This document shows, piece after piece, positions 43,496 through 51,636 of a stretch of 64,000 nucleotides of DNA (within the stretch, counting starts at the first letter, position 1; every line of letters starts with the position of its first letter). This stretch comes from Bin87 sp965116785 (GTDB lineage Bacteria > Chloroflexota > Dehalococcoidia > Lucifugimonadales > UBA3495). A program made the position numbers and the translations under genes. The DNA is taken from the NCBI GenBank assembly GCA_965116785.1, contig OZ220731.1:1364001-1428000 (forward strand). The letters are read 5' to 3'. The notes beneath the pieces were generated by a model. It was not told the DNA's origin, did no database searches, and saw nothing but the letters and a program-made list of their open reading frames with translations.

Positions 43496-43807
43496 TTAGC
43501 GTTGGTCCGAAGGTTGGGACGGCGATGGGTTTTGGGTGGTATCGCTTTGGGCCGCCAAGTGCGGAGGTGTGGTCACGGGGTCGGAGGGAGGCGAAGGCGG
43601 AGGGGGTTGCGCGGGGTTTTCCCTGGGGCGGTCGGCGCGCTCATCGACCGAGGTCGCATCCATGATGTCGGTAAAGGTACGTCGGGCTTCGCGGGCCATC
43701 TTGCCGATGGTGCGCGCGACTTCAACCGTCTTACCGGGACCCAGGGCGATGAAAGCGACGGCCAGGATGACCAGCAGCTCCAGGGTGCCGATGCCGAATA
43801 CGTTCAC
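43496..43807 (-). CDS. tatB: TatB-like twin-arginine translocase protein
   Basis: 103 residues: one membrane helix (about 7-22, GTLELLVILAVAFIALG) with PGK in place of the usual GP hinge, an amphipathic helix (ARTIGKMAREARRTFTDIM) and a Pro/Ser-rich tail. The position beside tatC and the longer amphipathic helix favour TatB over a second TatA. GTG start at 43807. Together with TatC it forms the signal-peptide receptor. Confidence 0.82.
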   Translation of the reverse strand: MNVFGIGTLELLVILAVAFIALGPGKTVEVARTIGKMAREARRTFTDIMDATSVDERADRPRENPAQPPPPSPPSDPVTTPPHLAAQSDTTQNPSPSQPSDQR

Positions 43808-43826
43808 GGTGAGGCATCCGTCGGGG

Positions 43827-45689
43827 TCAGGAGGACGGCAAGCGCAGGGTGCAGGAACCGGTGCAGCCTGGCGGGACCGCCATAGACGCTCGATCCGGCA
43901 GCGGGCATCCCATCTCTGCCAAAGTGTCGACGATCCGGCAGGCGGGCAACCCCATCACGTTGGAGTAGCAGCCGGCAAGCAGAGACGCGGGTTTGAAATC
44001 CGGATCCTGGATGGCGTAGGCGCCGGCTTTGTCCATGGGGGTTCCGCTGGCGATGGACTCTTCCATCTCAGCATCGGTGAAATCCCGCATCTGTACATCG
44101 GCGGCGTTGGCTTCGGTGATGCACCGCCCGGACCCGGCATCGTAGACGGTGTATCCGGTGATGACCTGGTGAATCGTGCCGCGCAGGCGGCGCAACATGG
44201 AACGGGCTTCCTCGGCATCCGCCGGCTTGGCGATGGACTCCCCATCCAGCACCACGGTACTGTCGGCGGCGACGTAATAGCCAGCAGTTGGCGACTCCGC
44301 TTCGGCGACGGCCAAAGCTTTCTCGCGCGACAGCCGGCGAACCATCTGCTCCGCGTTCTCATCGGGCTCCTGATCTTCCGGTATGCCGGCCGGCGCGACA
44401 CGAAAATCGATACCGAGGTCGGACAGCAGCGCCCGGCGGCGCGGCGACGCCGACGCCAGCACGATCTCGGCAGTCTCCGGTTTCGCAACCAAGGTCGCAA
44501 CGCATTCCACGTGGTGGGTTTGGGGGAACATGTCCACCGGCTGGACCGACTGGATTAGATAGGCCCGACTCAGTGTGCGCAAATCCCGGGCCAGGGATTC
44601 TGGGTTGCAGGACACATACGCGATGCGGTTGGGTCGCTGTGCGAGGAGCGCATGCAGCACCGTTGGCTGGCATCCAGACCGGGACGGGTCCAGGATCACG
44701 GCGTCGGGCGTCACGTCCAGGCCAGGGAGAATATCTTCCACCTTTCCGGTGACCAGCTGGACGTTCGGATGGTTGGCAGCGTTCACCGTGGCATCAGCGA
44801 TGGCCGCGGTGGATTCTTCCACCGCAACGATCCGAGCCGCGTAAGGCGCCAGCAGCACGGCAAAAGTGCCGACGCCGGCGTAGGCATCCACCACGGTCTC
44901 ATCGCCGGTCAGTTGGAGAGCGTCTTTGACCAACTCCGCCAAGCGGGCCGCCTGCCACACGTTGACCTGGAAGAAAGACGGCGACGCTACCTGAAATTCC
45001 TTGCCGGCCACGGATTCGCGGTAAGTCTTCTGTCCGGTTGGGATGGTGACGTCGGCGTTCTTTAGGGTTGGCTGGACCAGATAGTCGCCGGTGTCGGGAG
45101 AACAACGGATGGCAAGCTGCGAGGTTTCGGCAGAGCGGCCCTGCAACTGCGCCAGGAGGTCGTTGACGCCGTCGTGCATCAGCATGCAGCGGTCGATGCG
45201 AACGAAGCGCCGCCGTTCCCGATGGGTGAATCCGAGGCTGCCGCTCTCGCGCCAGATGTTGAAGCGCGCGTGGTTCCGATAGTGGAACTGACGAGGGGAA
45301 GCCAGGGCGGGCTGCACCACGGGCGCGTGGAAATTGCCGATCCGCTCCAGAGCATCCCGGACGATCTCGGTCTTGATGGCCAACTGCCTTTGGTAGTCGA
45401 CGTGCTGCCACTGGCAACCGGTGCATCGCCCGAAGTACTCGCACGGCGGTTCGATCCGCGCCGGTGACGGGATTACCACCCGTGTGACCTGGGCGGCGAC
45501 GTACTTCCGACGGATGGCCACGATCTCGGCCTCGACCTTCTCTCCAGGTATTCCCCCGAACACGAAGATATCCGACCCATCGTATGAAGCCATAGCCTCG
45601 CCGAGGCGGCCCCACGCGTGGAGGTCCAGCTGGACGATGTCGCCTCGCTGCAAGTGCGCGGTCGCTTCGTTTGAGGTTGCGGCAGTCAC
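43827..45689 (-). CDS. Fusion: RlmD/RumA-type rRNA uracil methyltransferase + Maf pyrophosphatase
   Basis: 620 residues. Residues about 12-410 are a TRAM domain plus class I methyltransferase of the 23S rRNA m5U (RlmD/RumA/TrmA) family: Fe-S cysteines C83, C89, C92 (CEYFGRCTGC), SAM loop VVDAYAGVGTFAVLLA (about 268-283) and the catalytic cysteine in YVSCNPESLARDL. Residues about 411-610 are a Maf/YceF pyrophosphatase: LASASPRRRALLSDLGI (about 417-433), AADSTVVLDG and SGTPMDKAGAYAIQ. Both domains look complete. The first would modify rRNA, the second would hydrolyse non-canonical or modified nucleotides such as m5UTP or dTTP. The start is GTG at 45689; a TATATT box ends four bases before it. 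Confidence 0.88.
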   Translation of the reverse strand: MTAATSNEATAHLQRGDIVQLDLHAWGRLGEAMASYDGSDIFVFGGIPGEKVEAEIVAIRRKYVAAQVTRVVIPSPARIEPPCEYFGRCTGCQWQHVDYQRQLAIKTEIVRDALERIGNFHAPVVQPALASPRQFHYRNHARFNIWRESGSLGFTHRERRRFVRIDRCMLMHDGVNDLLAQLQGRSAETSQLAIRCSPDTGDYLVQPTLKNADVTIPTGQKTYRESVAGKEFQVASPSFFQVNVWQAARLAELVKDALQLTGDETVVDAYAGVGTFAVLLAPYAARIVAVEESTAAIADATVNAANHPNVQLVTGKVEDILPGLDVTPDAVILDPSRSGCQPTVLHALLAQRPNRIAYVSCNPESLARDLRTLSRAYLIQSVQPVDMFPQTHHVECVATLVAKPETAEIVLASASPRRRALLSDLGIDFRVAPAGIPEDQEPDENAEQMVRRLSREKALAVAEAESPTAGYYVAADSTVVLDGESIAKPADAEEARSMLRRLRGTIHQVITGYTVYDAGSGRCITEANAADVQMRDFTDAEMEESIASGTPMDKAGAYAIQDPDFKPASLLAGCYSNVMGLPACRIVDTLAEMGCPLPDRASMAVPPGCTGSCTLRLPSS

Positions 45690-45795
45690 GTCGAATATAG
45701 TAACACCGCACGGTCAGCGCGGGTTCCGCATCGGGGGTGGGGCGCGGCGGTTCGCGGTGCGCGGTCGGGCTTGATTGACCGGTCTGTCGCCCCTG

Positions 45796-45801
45796 TATAA
45801 T
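45796..45801 (+). promoter_or_regulatory. Likely -10 box for trxA-selC
   Basis: Perfect TATAAT on the plus strand 85 bp ahead of the thioredoxin start. Upstream TTGATT/TTGACC elements fit -35 poorly in spacing (19 or 15 bp). Confidence 0.5.
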
Positions 45802-45886
45802 ATGAGCACCATCCCGGTCGCCGAGCGTGGACGTATCGTGTCCACGTCGCGGGCGGCCAATGAGTGCCTACCCTGGAGGAATAGAG

Positions 45887-46216
45887 ATGCCGGAACCTAT
45901 CGAAGTGAACGGACAGAACTGGCAAAGCGTCGTGATGGACTCGGATCTACCAGTGATGGTGGACTTCTGGGCGGAATGGTGCGGGCCCTGCAAGATGATC
46001 GCTCCCGCCGTACACGACCTGGCGCTGGAGTACGAAGGCAAGATGAACGTTGCCAAGCTGGACGTCGACAACGCCGGGGACATCGCGGCGCAGTACGGCA
46101 TCCGCAGCATCCCGGCGCTGATTTTCTTCAAGAACGGCCAGCCGATTGACCAGGTGGTGGGCGCGCAGCCCAAGCCGGCGCTGAAGCGGAAGATCGACGC
46201 GGTGCTGGAGAGCTAA
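45887..46216 (+). CDS. trxA: Thioredoxin
   Basis: 109 residues of normal thioredoxin length with the active site WCGPCKM (C32, C35), PVMVDFWAEW ahead of it, and the cis-proline in IRSIPALIFF (about 75). It is a general disulfide reductant and the expected electron acceptor of the FTR enzyme encoded 4 kb away. The ATG at 45887 has GGAGG nine bases ahead. selC follows its stop by 12 bp, so both are probably on one transcript. Confidence 0.97.
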   Translation: MPEPIEVNGQNWQSVVMDSDLPVMVDFWAEWCGPCKMIAPAVHDLALEYEGKMNVAKLDVDNAGDIAAQYGIRSIPALIFFKNGQPIDQVVGAQPKPALKRKIDAVLES

Positions 46217-46228
46217 GCCCCGATTCGC

Positions 46229-46325
46229 GGGAGTGGATGGGGCCCGGTGGCTCTTGCGGACTTCAAATCCGTTATGCCTCGTGACGAGCGGGGTAGGTGG
46301 GTTCGACTCCCTCGCACTCCCGCCA
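46229..46325 (+). tRNA. selC: tRNA-Sec (selC, anticodon TCA)
   Basis: 97 nt: acceptor GGGAGTG pairs with CACTCCC, discriminator G, encoded CCA at 46323-46325. The anticodon arm GCGGA-CTTCAAA-TCCGT has anticodon TCA (UGA codon). A long variable arm (CCTCGTGACGAGCGGGG region) and the long acceptor/T stack are typical of tRNA-Sec. It shares the GGACTTCAAATCC core with E. coli selC (established knowledge). It shows that the organism can insert selenocysteine. Confidence 0.96.
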
Positions 46326-46375
46326 AGAAGGTTGACAGCCGCGGACAAGGCTGAAACGAAACCAGACCAACGGAT

Positions 46376-46407
46376 GCGGCCCCGAGGTTAGCGCCTCGGG
46401 GCTGCTT
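46376..46407. terminator. Terminator after selC
   Basis: A 12-bp stem (arms GCGGCCCCGAGG and CCTCGGGGCTGC, one G-U pair) with loop TTAGCG, followed by TT on the plus strand. It lies between selC and the convergent hypothetical gene, so it can work for both strands. Confidence 0.7.
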
Positions 46408-46419
46408 CATTGTATGGGG

Positions 46420-47106
46420 TCAAGCGGACGGTTCGGGAACGTCAGTTTCTTCCGGATCGGCGGTCGGGTTGGCCATCTCCCGCTGAAGCTGTTCGCTCCA
46501 GTTCTGCAGCCAGCGCCGGAACTCGTCCAGGGCGGGCGGGGCGATGTAGATCACCTCGATATCCCCGGGAAACTGGACCTGATGGCGCTCGTTGATCAGC
46601 AGCAGGCCCGTTTCGTCTTCGCCCAGCGTGGTGTCGATGGCATCGGCGACGAATTCGTAGCGCCGATGATTGGCTTCGCCAAACCATTCCTGGAGCCGTG
46701 TTGCCACGTCGGGGCTCATGAGCGGCTGCATCAAGCAACGTTGCAGGTCCAGAGTTTCGGCGAGGATTTCCATGGACTCGGTGGCTTCCAGCACTGCCCC
46801 CGCATCCACCAGACCGGCGGTCAGTTTGTGGCTGCCCTGTGCGCTCATTTCGAGGTAACCCAGGCCGGCCGGACCCCCATCGGGCAGGTTTTCGTGGTAG
46901 ACATGAGTGACGCTGCCTAAGGCGTTCTGCACGGCCCGGACCTGAACATCCACCTGGTCCCAGTAGCGCGCGAGAATTTCGGCGCCGTCGGCCGGCATCG
47001 ACTCCACCGGTAACGCCAGTTGGACCAACGGCGCCAGCAACAGCTTGCGTTTGCCCTGGTAATTGGCGGTCGCCGGGCGTGTAATTCTGCCGAGTTCTTC
47101 CACCAT
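46420..47106 (-). CDS. Hypothetical protein
   Basis: 228 residues, soluble, acidic, mixed alpha/beta; not recognised. It starts MVEELGRITRPATANYQGKRKLLLAPLVQL, with helical segments such as AEILARYWDQVDVQVRAVQNALG, and ends in an acidic Pro/Glu-rich tail. No cysteine or metal motif stands out. It is divergent from lutA. Confidence 0.75.
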   Translation of the reverse strand: MVEELGRITRPATANYQGKRKLLLAPLVQLALPVESMPADGAEILARYWDQVDVQVRAVQNALGSVTHVYHENLPDGGPAGLGYLEMSAQGSHKLTAGLVDAGAVLEATESMEILAETLDLQRCLMQPLMSPDVATRLQEWFGEANHRRYEFVADAIDTTLGEDETGLLLINERHQVQFPGDIEVIYIAPPALDEFRRWLQNWSEQLQREMANPTADPEETDVPEPSA

Positions 47107-47246
47107 GATTGCGCTCCTGTATGGGGATATGATGGTCGCAATATGATAACCAGCGACCGGGCTGAGACCAAGACCGCCGGTCGGTCTCGCCTTGTCCGAT
47201 GGGTGGCACTCTGCTAACCTTGCGGCGCCGCAAACGAGGATTTGAT

Positions 47247-47999
47247 TTGAGCCAGCCGCAGCCCACCAGGGCGTCCCTTTTCGTCACGTGCATCATCGAC
47301 CAGCTTTATCCTGAGGTTGGAGTCAGCGTCGTGCGGGTGCTGCGGGACGCCGGCGTTGAGGTTGATTTCCCCGAGGGCCAGACGTGCTGCGGCCAGCCCT
47401 TGTACAACTCGGGTTTCACTGCGGAGGCGCGCAAACTCGCCGAGCGCACGCTCGACATACTGGGCGACCGGGAATACGTGGTCGTGCCCTCCGGTTCGTG
47501 TGGCGCGATGATGCGAGTGTTCTACCTGGATCTGTTCGCCGACGAACCGGAGATGCAGGCCCGAGCGAGTGACTTGAGCCAACGGGTGTACGAATTTACG
47601 GAGTTCCTGGTGGACGTGGTTGGCTATGAACCCGGAACGGTGGACGCGCGCCGGGATGGCCCGACGGTAGCGTATCACCCGTCCTGCCACCTGCTGCGCG
47701 AGATGGAAGTCTCCGAGGCTCCACAGCGTTTGCTGGATGCTGCGCCCGGCGTGGAGCGGGTCGATCTGCCCGACGCGGAGCAGTGCTGCGGGTTCGGCGG
47801 GACCTTTGCGGTCAAGTATCCGCACATTTCCGAAGAGATGCTGGCCGACAAGCTTGCGGCGGCAACCGCCAGCGGCGCGGACACGCTAACGGCGTGCGAC
47901 ATGGGATGCCTGATGCATATAGGCGGGGCGGTCAGCCGACAGGGACTGCCCTTCCGCGTGCGGCATATCGCGCAGGTTCTGGACGGTGAGGCCGGTTAG
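47247..47999 (+). CDS. lutA: LutA-type (Fe-S) oxidoreductase subunit
   Basis: About 250 residues with two CCG domains: FVTCIIDQLYPEVG...EGQTCCGQPLYNSG and YHPSCHLLRE...EQCCGFGGTFAVKYP. CCG cysteine clusters coordinate Fe-S centres in heterodisulfide-reductase-like and lactate utilisation proteins. It is the first gene of lutABC, which oxidises L-lactate to pyruvate in other bacteria. The likely start is TTG at 47247 with CGAGGA ahead; ATG at 47199 is the long alternative. Confidence 0.88.
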   Translation: MSQPQPTRASLFVTCIIDQLYPEVGVSVVRVLRDAGVEVDFPEGQTCCGQPLYNSGFTAEARKLAERTLDILGDREYVVVPSGSCGAMMRVFYLDLFADEPEMQARASDLSQRVYEFTEFLVDVVGYEPGTVDARRDGPTVAYHPSCHLLREMEVSEAPQRLLDAAPGVERVDLPDAEQCCGFGGTFAVKYPHISEEMLADKLAAATASGADTLTACDMGCLMHIGGAVSRQGLPFRVRHIAQVLDGEAG

Positions 48000-48001
48000 A
48001 C

Positions 48002-49462
48002 ATGGCAGAGGTCGTTACGCGGCAGTTCGTGCCCGCATCCCAGGCGGCGATAAAGGATGTCGAGCTACGCCAGGCGCTGCGTCGGGCTGGGACGGGCTTT
48101 GACGGCACCCGGCGCGAGGCCATCGCCGAGGTCACACCCGAGGTGTGGGAAGAGTGGCGGGAGCAGGCGCGGCGGATCAAAGAGCACACCATCGGCCACC
48201 TCGATTACTACCTGGAGATGCTGGAGCGGAACGTGACCGCGGCCGGCGGACGAGTGCATTTCGCCGCGGACGCAGCGCAGGCCAACGCCATCGTGTCGCA
48301 GATTGCCGACGCCAACGACGTTCGGACGGTCACCAAGAGCAAGTCGATGGTGTCCGAGGAGCTCGGGCTGAACCACGTGCTGGAGGCCCAGGGGATCGAC
48401 GTGTTCGAGACCGACCTGGGCGAGTACATCATCCAGTTGGCCGAAGAAACGCCTTCGCACCTGGTGGCGCCGGCGCTGCACAAGACCCGGGGGCAGGTGG
48501 CCCAACTGTTTGCCGACCAACTCGGGGTGCCGTACTCCGACGACATCGAAGAGATGGCGCGGATAGCACGGGTGGTGCTGCGCCAGAAGTTCCTTGACGC
48601 CGACATGGGCATCAGCGGGGCCAATTTCCTGGTCGCGGAGACGGGATCGCTGGTAATCATCACCAACGAGGGCAACGGGAGGTTGTGCACCTCGGCGCCG
48701 CGGGTCCACGTGGGCCTGGCCGGAATGGAGAAGATAATTCCGTCGTTGCAGGACCTAGCGGTGTTCCTGAGGCTGCTGCCGCGCTCGGCGACGGGACAGC
48801 GGATCACTTCGTATATGAGCATGGTTACCGGGCCGCGGCGGTCTGGCGACGAGGACGGGCCGGAGGAATTTCACCTGGTCATTGTGGACAACGGGCGCAG
48901 CCGCTTGCTGGCCGACCCCGCGCTGCGCGAGTCGCTGTACTGCATCCGCTGCGGGGCGTGCCTGAACGTGTGCCCGGTCTACCAGCGGGTGGGCGGCCAT
49001 GCGTATGGGTGGGTATATCCGGGACCGATCGGATCCATTGTGACACCCGGGCTGGTGGGCGTCGGACAGGCCAAGGACCTGCCCAACGCGTCCACGCTGT
49101 GCGGGGCGTGTCGGGACGCCTGCCCGGTGCAGATCAACATTCCGCGGATGCTGCTGCACTTGCGGCACAACATCGCGGAGGGAACGGAATCTTACCGCGC
49201 CGCCGGGTCGGATACGGAAAGCCTGCTGGCCCGGGGTTTTGCAACCGTTATGTCGCGTCCACGGTTGCTCAACATCGGGCGCAAGATCGGCCGGAAGTTG
49301 CTGTCGCCGATGGCCAAGGGCGGCGTAGTGGGCCCCACGCGACTGCCGTTGGTGTCCCGCTGGGCGCGGTCACGCGACTTGCCCGTGCCCGCGCCGCGAT
49401 CGTTCTCGGAAATCTGGCGGGAAGAGCTGTCGGGCCGAGGGTCCGGCCGAGCGCAGGATTAG
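48002..49462 (+). CDS. lutB: LutB-type iron-sulfur subunit
   Basis: 486 residues. The N-terminal LUD domain spans about 60-300 (GANFLVAETGSLVIITNEGNGRL). Two [4Fe-4S] sites follow: CIRCGACLNVCPVY (about 315-328) and CGACRDACPVQI (about 367-378). The C-terminal part is basic. It starts two bases after lutA stop and ends three bases before lutC, so the three genes are one operon. The role is electron transfer in L-lactate oxidation, by analogy to LutB. Confidence 0.93.
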   Translation: MAEVVTRQFVPASQAAIKDVELRQALRRAGTGFDGTRREAIAEVTPEVWEEWREQARRIKEHTIGHLDYYLEMLERNVTAAGGRVHFAADAAQANAIVSQIADANDVRTVTKSKSMVSEELGLNHVLEAQGIDVFETDLGEYIIQLAEETPSHLVAPALHKTRGQVAQLFADQLGVPYSDDIEEMARIARVVLRQKFLDADMGISGANFLVAETGSLVIITNEGNGRLCTSAPRVHVGLAGMEKIIPSLQDLAVFLRLLPRSATGQRITSYMSMVTGPRRSGDEDGPEEFHLVIVDNGRSRLLADPALRESLYCIRCGACLNVCPVYQRVGGHAYGWVYPGPIGSIVTPGLVGVGQAKDLPNASTLCGACRDACPVQINIPRMLLHLRHNIAEGTESYRAAGSDTESLLARGFATVMSRPRLLNIGRKIGRKLLSPMAKGGVVGPTRLPLVSRWARSRDLPVPAPRSFSEIWREELSGRGSGRAQD

Positions 49463-49465
49463 GCA

Positions 49466-50248
49466 ATGGGTATCCCCTTCAATCGGCGACAAATGCCGCA
49501 AAGCGGCTCATTGGGTATCCCATCGGAACAATTCCGCGAGACGGTGCGGGCGGCATTGGGACGGCCGAGCGGACCGCCGGCGGAACCGTACGACGTGCTG
49601 ACACAAGAGTTGCCTGAGATCGAAGAGCAGGCCCAATCCGTTCGCCAACGCATCGCCCAGGAACGGGCCGAACTGCTGGACCGGTTGGCTGAAACCGCGA
49701 CGCTCCGAAGCTGGAACGTGCAGCGGTGTGAAGGAGCGGAGGACGCGCTGGGTTATGTCACGTGGCTGGTGCGACACCTGGGTGCGTCGTCAGTGGCCAG
49801 GTCGCAGCAACCGGTGTTCGATTCAGTGCCGGTGGACGCGGCGATCGCTGGCGCCGGCGGGCTTTGCTGGCCCGCAGTATACGATGGGCCCGGTAGCCGG
49901 AACGACGTACGGCAGAGGTTGGCCGAGTCGGGCATGGGTATCACCGGGGTCGATTACGCCATCGCCGAAACCGGGTCTGTGGTCGTGGTGCCCCGGCAGG
50001 GCCTGAGCCGGCTGGTGTCGGTGGTGCCGCCGGTGCACGTGGCGATCGTCAGGCCGTCGGACGTTGTCGGAACGCTGGACGACCTGTTCACGCTGCGGAG
50101 GCTGGAGTACTTGCGGAACGGCGGCGAGATGGGCAGCTACCTGAACTTCATCACCGGGCCCAGCCGCACGGCGGACATCGAACAGACGATAGTGGTGGGC
50201 GTGCACGGGCCGCGCGAGGTCCACATGGTGCTGCTGAACAAGGAGTAG
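49466..50248 (+). CDS. lutC: LutC-type LUD-domain protein
   Basis: 260 residues of the LUD (DUF162) fold: GVDYAIAETGSVVVVPRQGLSRLVSVVPPVHVAIV (about 150-184) and NFITGPSRTADIEQTIVVGVHGPREVHMVLL at the C-terminus, the hallmark of LutC. It is the third subunit of the lactate utilisation complex and starts four bases after lutB. GAGP...motif variation is minor. Confidence 0.92.
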   Translation: MGIPFNRRQMPQSGSLGIPSEQFRETVRAALGRPSGPPAEPYDVLTQELPEIEEQAQSVRQRIAQERAELLDRLAETATLRSWNVQRCEGAEDALGYVTWLVRHLGASSVARSQQPVFDSVPVDAAIAGAGGLCWPAVYDGPGSRNDVRQRLAESGMGITGVDYAIAETGSVVVVPRQGLSRLVSVVPPVHVAIVRPSDVVGTLDDLFTLRRLEYLRNGGEMGSYLNFITGPSRTADIEQTIVVGVHGPREVHMVLLNKE

Positions 50249-50252
50249 GCCA

Positions 50253-50594
50253 ATGCCGATGCGAGTAGGGTTCATCCAGTTCAGGCGGCAGATGATGGAA
50301 CAGCAGCTGTCCGAAATAATGGACGTGCTTCCGACCCTCGGTATCGAGAAGGCGATTCTGACCGGGGACATGGTGAGCGGCGACTATTCGCCGGCCAGCA
50401 CCATCGACCTGGTGTTCGTCCACGACCAGGATCGCCCCTTCGGGCGGCGCGCCGATTTCTTCTCATACCACATCGGTTCGCAGGTTGGCATGACGGCTCA
50501 GGTCTACACGCCGGCCGAATTTGAAGGACTGCAGGACACGCTGCCGGCGCTGTACCGGGCCTGCAAGCAAGGAAGGGTGATTTTCGATGCCTGA
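50253..50594 (+). CDS. MNT-type nucleotidyltransferase-like protein, degenerate active site
   Basis: 113 residues with the beta-alpha layout of minimal nucleotidyltransferases. The expected GSRARG...SDIDL reads LTGDMVSGDYSPASTIDLVFV, so the serine/arginine loop and the first metal aspartate are replaced (TID keeps only one acid). AAGGAG lies eight bases before the ATG. It overlaps the HEPN gene by 8 bp, the usual antitoxin-toxin or MNT/HEPN order, and sits five bases behind lutC. Confidence 0.7.
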   Translation: MPMRVGFIQFRRQMMEQQLSEIMDVLPTLGIEKAILTGDMVSGDYSPASTIDLVFVHDQDRPFGRRADFFSYHIGSQVGMTAQVYTPAEFEGLQDTLPALYRACKQGRVIFDA

Positions 50595-50988
50595 TTTCTT
50601 GGCGGAAGGCGCGCGCTGGTTTCGACAGGCGGAGCAGGACCTTGAGGACGCGGGTTTCAACCGGGGAGGCGGGCGCTACAACGTCGCGTGCTTCCTGAGC
50701 CAACAGGCCGCGGAGAAGGCGGTCAAGGCGTACCTGTACCGGCGCGGCGCAGAGGACGTTTGGGGAAACTCGCTGATAGACCTATGCGAAGACGCCAAGA
50801 TCTTCGAGATGTTCTTCGACACGATCAAGGCGGACGCGCGTCAGTTGGACAAATATTACGACATCACCAGGTATCCGGAATACCTGCCCAGCGGGATACC
50901 GTCGGAGGCGTTCGACGACGTGGACGCAGAGCGGGCGATGGAACTGGCGGGGATCGTGCTGCAGTTCGTGTCCTCACGCATCAACTGA
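50587..50988 (+). CDS. HEPN domain protein, partner of the MNT protein
   Basis: 133 residues, all-helical HEPN fold: ARWFRQAEQDLEDA and CFLSQQAAEKAVKAYLYRRGAEDVWGNSLIDLCED. HEPN RNases have Rx4-6H near this place; here the position of the usual His-Ser-Leu reads NSL, so the catalytic histidine is lacking. It may work as a binding partner or in another role rather than as a ribonuclease. Coupled to the preceding gene by overlap. Confidence 0.78.
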   Translation: MPDFLAEGARWFRQAEQDLEDAGFNRGGGRYNVACFLSQQAAEKAVKAYLYRRGAEDVWGNSLIDLCEDAKIFEMFFDTIKADARQLDKYYDITRYPEYLPSGIPSEAFDDVDAERAMELAGIVLQFVSSRIN

Positions 50989-51029
50989 CCGGGTCCCGCA
51001 CACGCCGCTCACGCGTATCCAGTTTGTCG

Positions 51030-51130
51030 TCGCGAAGAGCGCAGCGACGTGGGGATCTCGTCACCCGAATAACGGCCCTTCCAGCAACGAGATTGCCACC
51101 CCCGCATCAAGTGCGGGGTCGCAATGACAG
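51030..51130. repeat. Intergenic repeat with internal palindrome
   Basis: At 51090-51129 a GATTGCC...GCAATGACA repeat encloses an internal palindrome CCCCGCAT/GTGCGGGG; just upstream, GCGAAGAGCGCAGCGACG (51035-51053) belongs to the same repeat class. It separates the HEPN gene from the convergent SRPBCC gene. Confidence 0.55.
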
Positions 51131-51192
51131 TTCGGGCGAAGCCGGGCACGCATGAGGCACATGACAGCCTTGCGTTGCGTGCGGGCACAGTT

Positions 51193-51636
51193 TCAGCCGA
51201 AGATTTCGGCGAGGCGCTCCTGGCGGAAGGCGAAAATGCGCCTGAGGTCGCGACGTACCATAAGGCGGTCGGCCAACCAGCCCCCGAGCATGTCGTACTC
51301 CACGTAGTCGCCGACCAGGGTGCCGCCCTCATGGGGCGTGAACGTGTGCTCGTGGACCCACTTTCGATAGGGTCCCCGGATCTGCTCATCCACGAAATGG
51401 TGAGGCGGGTCCCAGACGGTGATGCGGCTGCGCCATTTCAAACCCAGACCGTGCAATCTCAGCCGGTAATCGATTTCAACGCCCGCCTGCATCGTGATCG
51501 GTGCAGGCGTGACCACCTCGAAGCGCAGCCAGGGCGGGGTCAACCTTTGCAGGTTGAAAGCGTCAGCGTAGAAATCGAAAATGTCGCCCGGTTGGCGCGG
51601 CAGCCAATGCTCGGTTGCGAGAATAAAAGCCGGCAT
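51193..51636 (-). CDS. SRPBCC-family ligand-binding protein
   Basis: 147 residues of the START/Bet v 1-like SRPBCC fold: an N-terminal strand, LQRLTPPWLRFEVVTPAPITMQAGVEIDYRLRLHGL (about 29-64) and HHFVDEQIRGPYRKWVHEHTFTP (about 79-101), the pattern of CoxG/cyclase-type proteins. It may bind a hydrophobic ligand. Its ATG shares one base with the stop of glycerate kinase, so the two are coupled. Confidence 0.88.
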   Translation of the reverse strand: MPAFILATEHWLPRQPGDIFDFYADAFNLQRLTPPWLRFEVVTPAPITMQAGVEIDYRLRLHGLGLKWRSRITVWDPPHHFVDEQIRGPYRKWVHEHTFTPHEGGTLVGDYVEYDMLGGWLADRLMVRRDLRRIFAFRQERLAEIFG

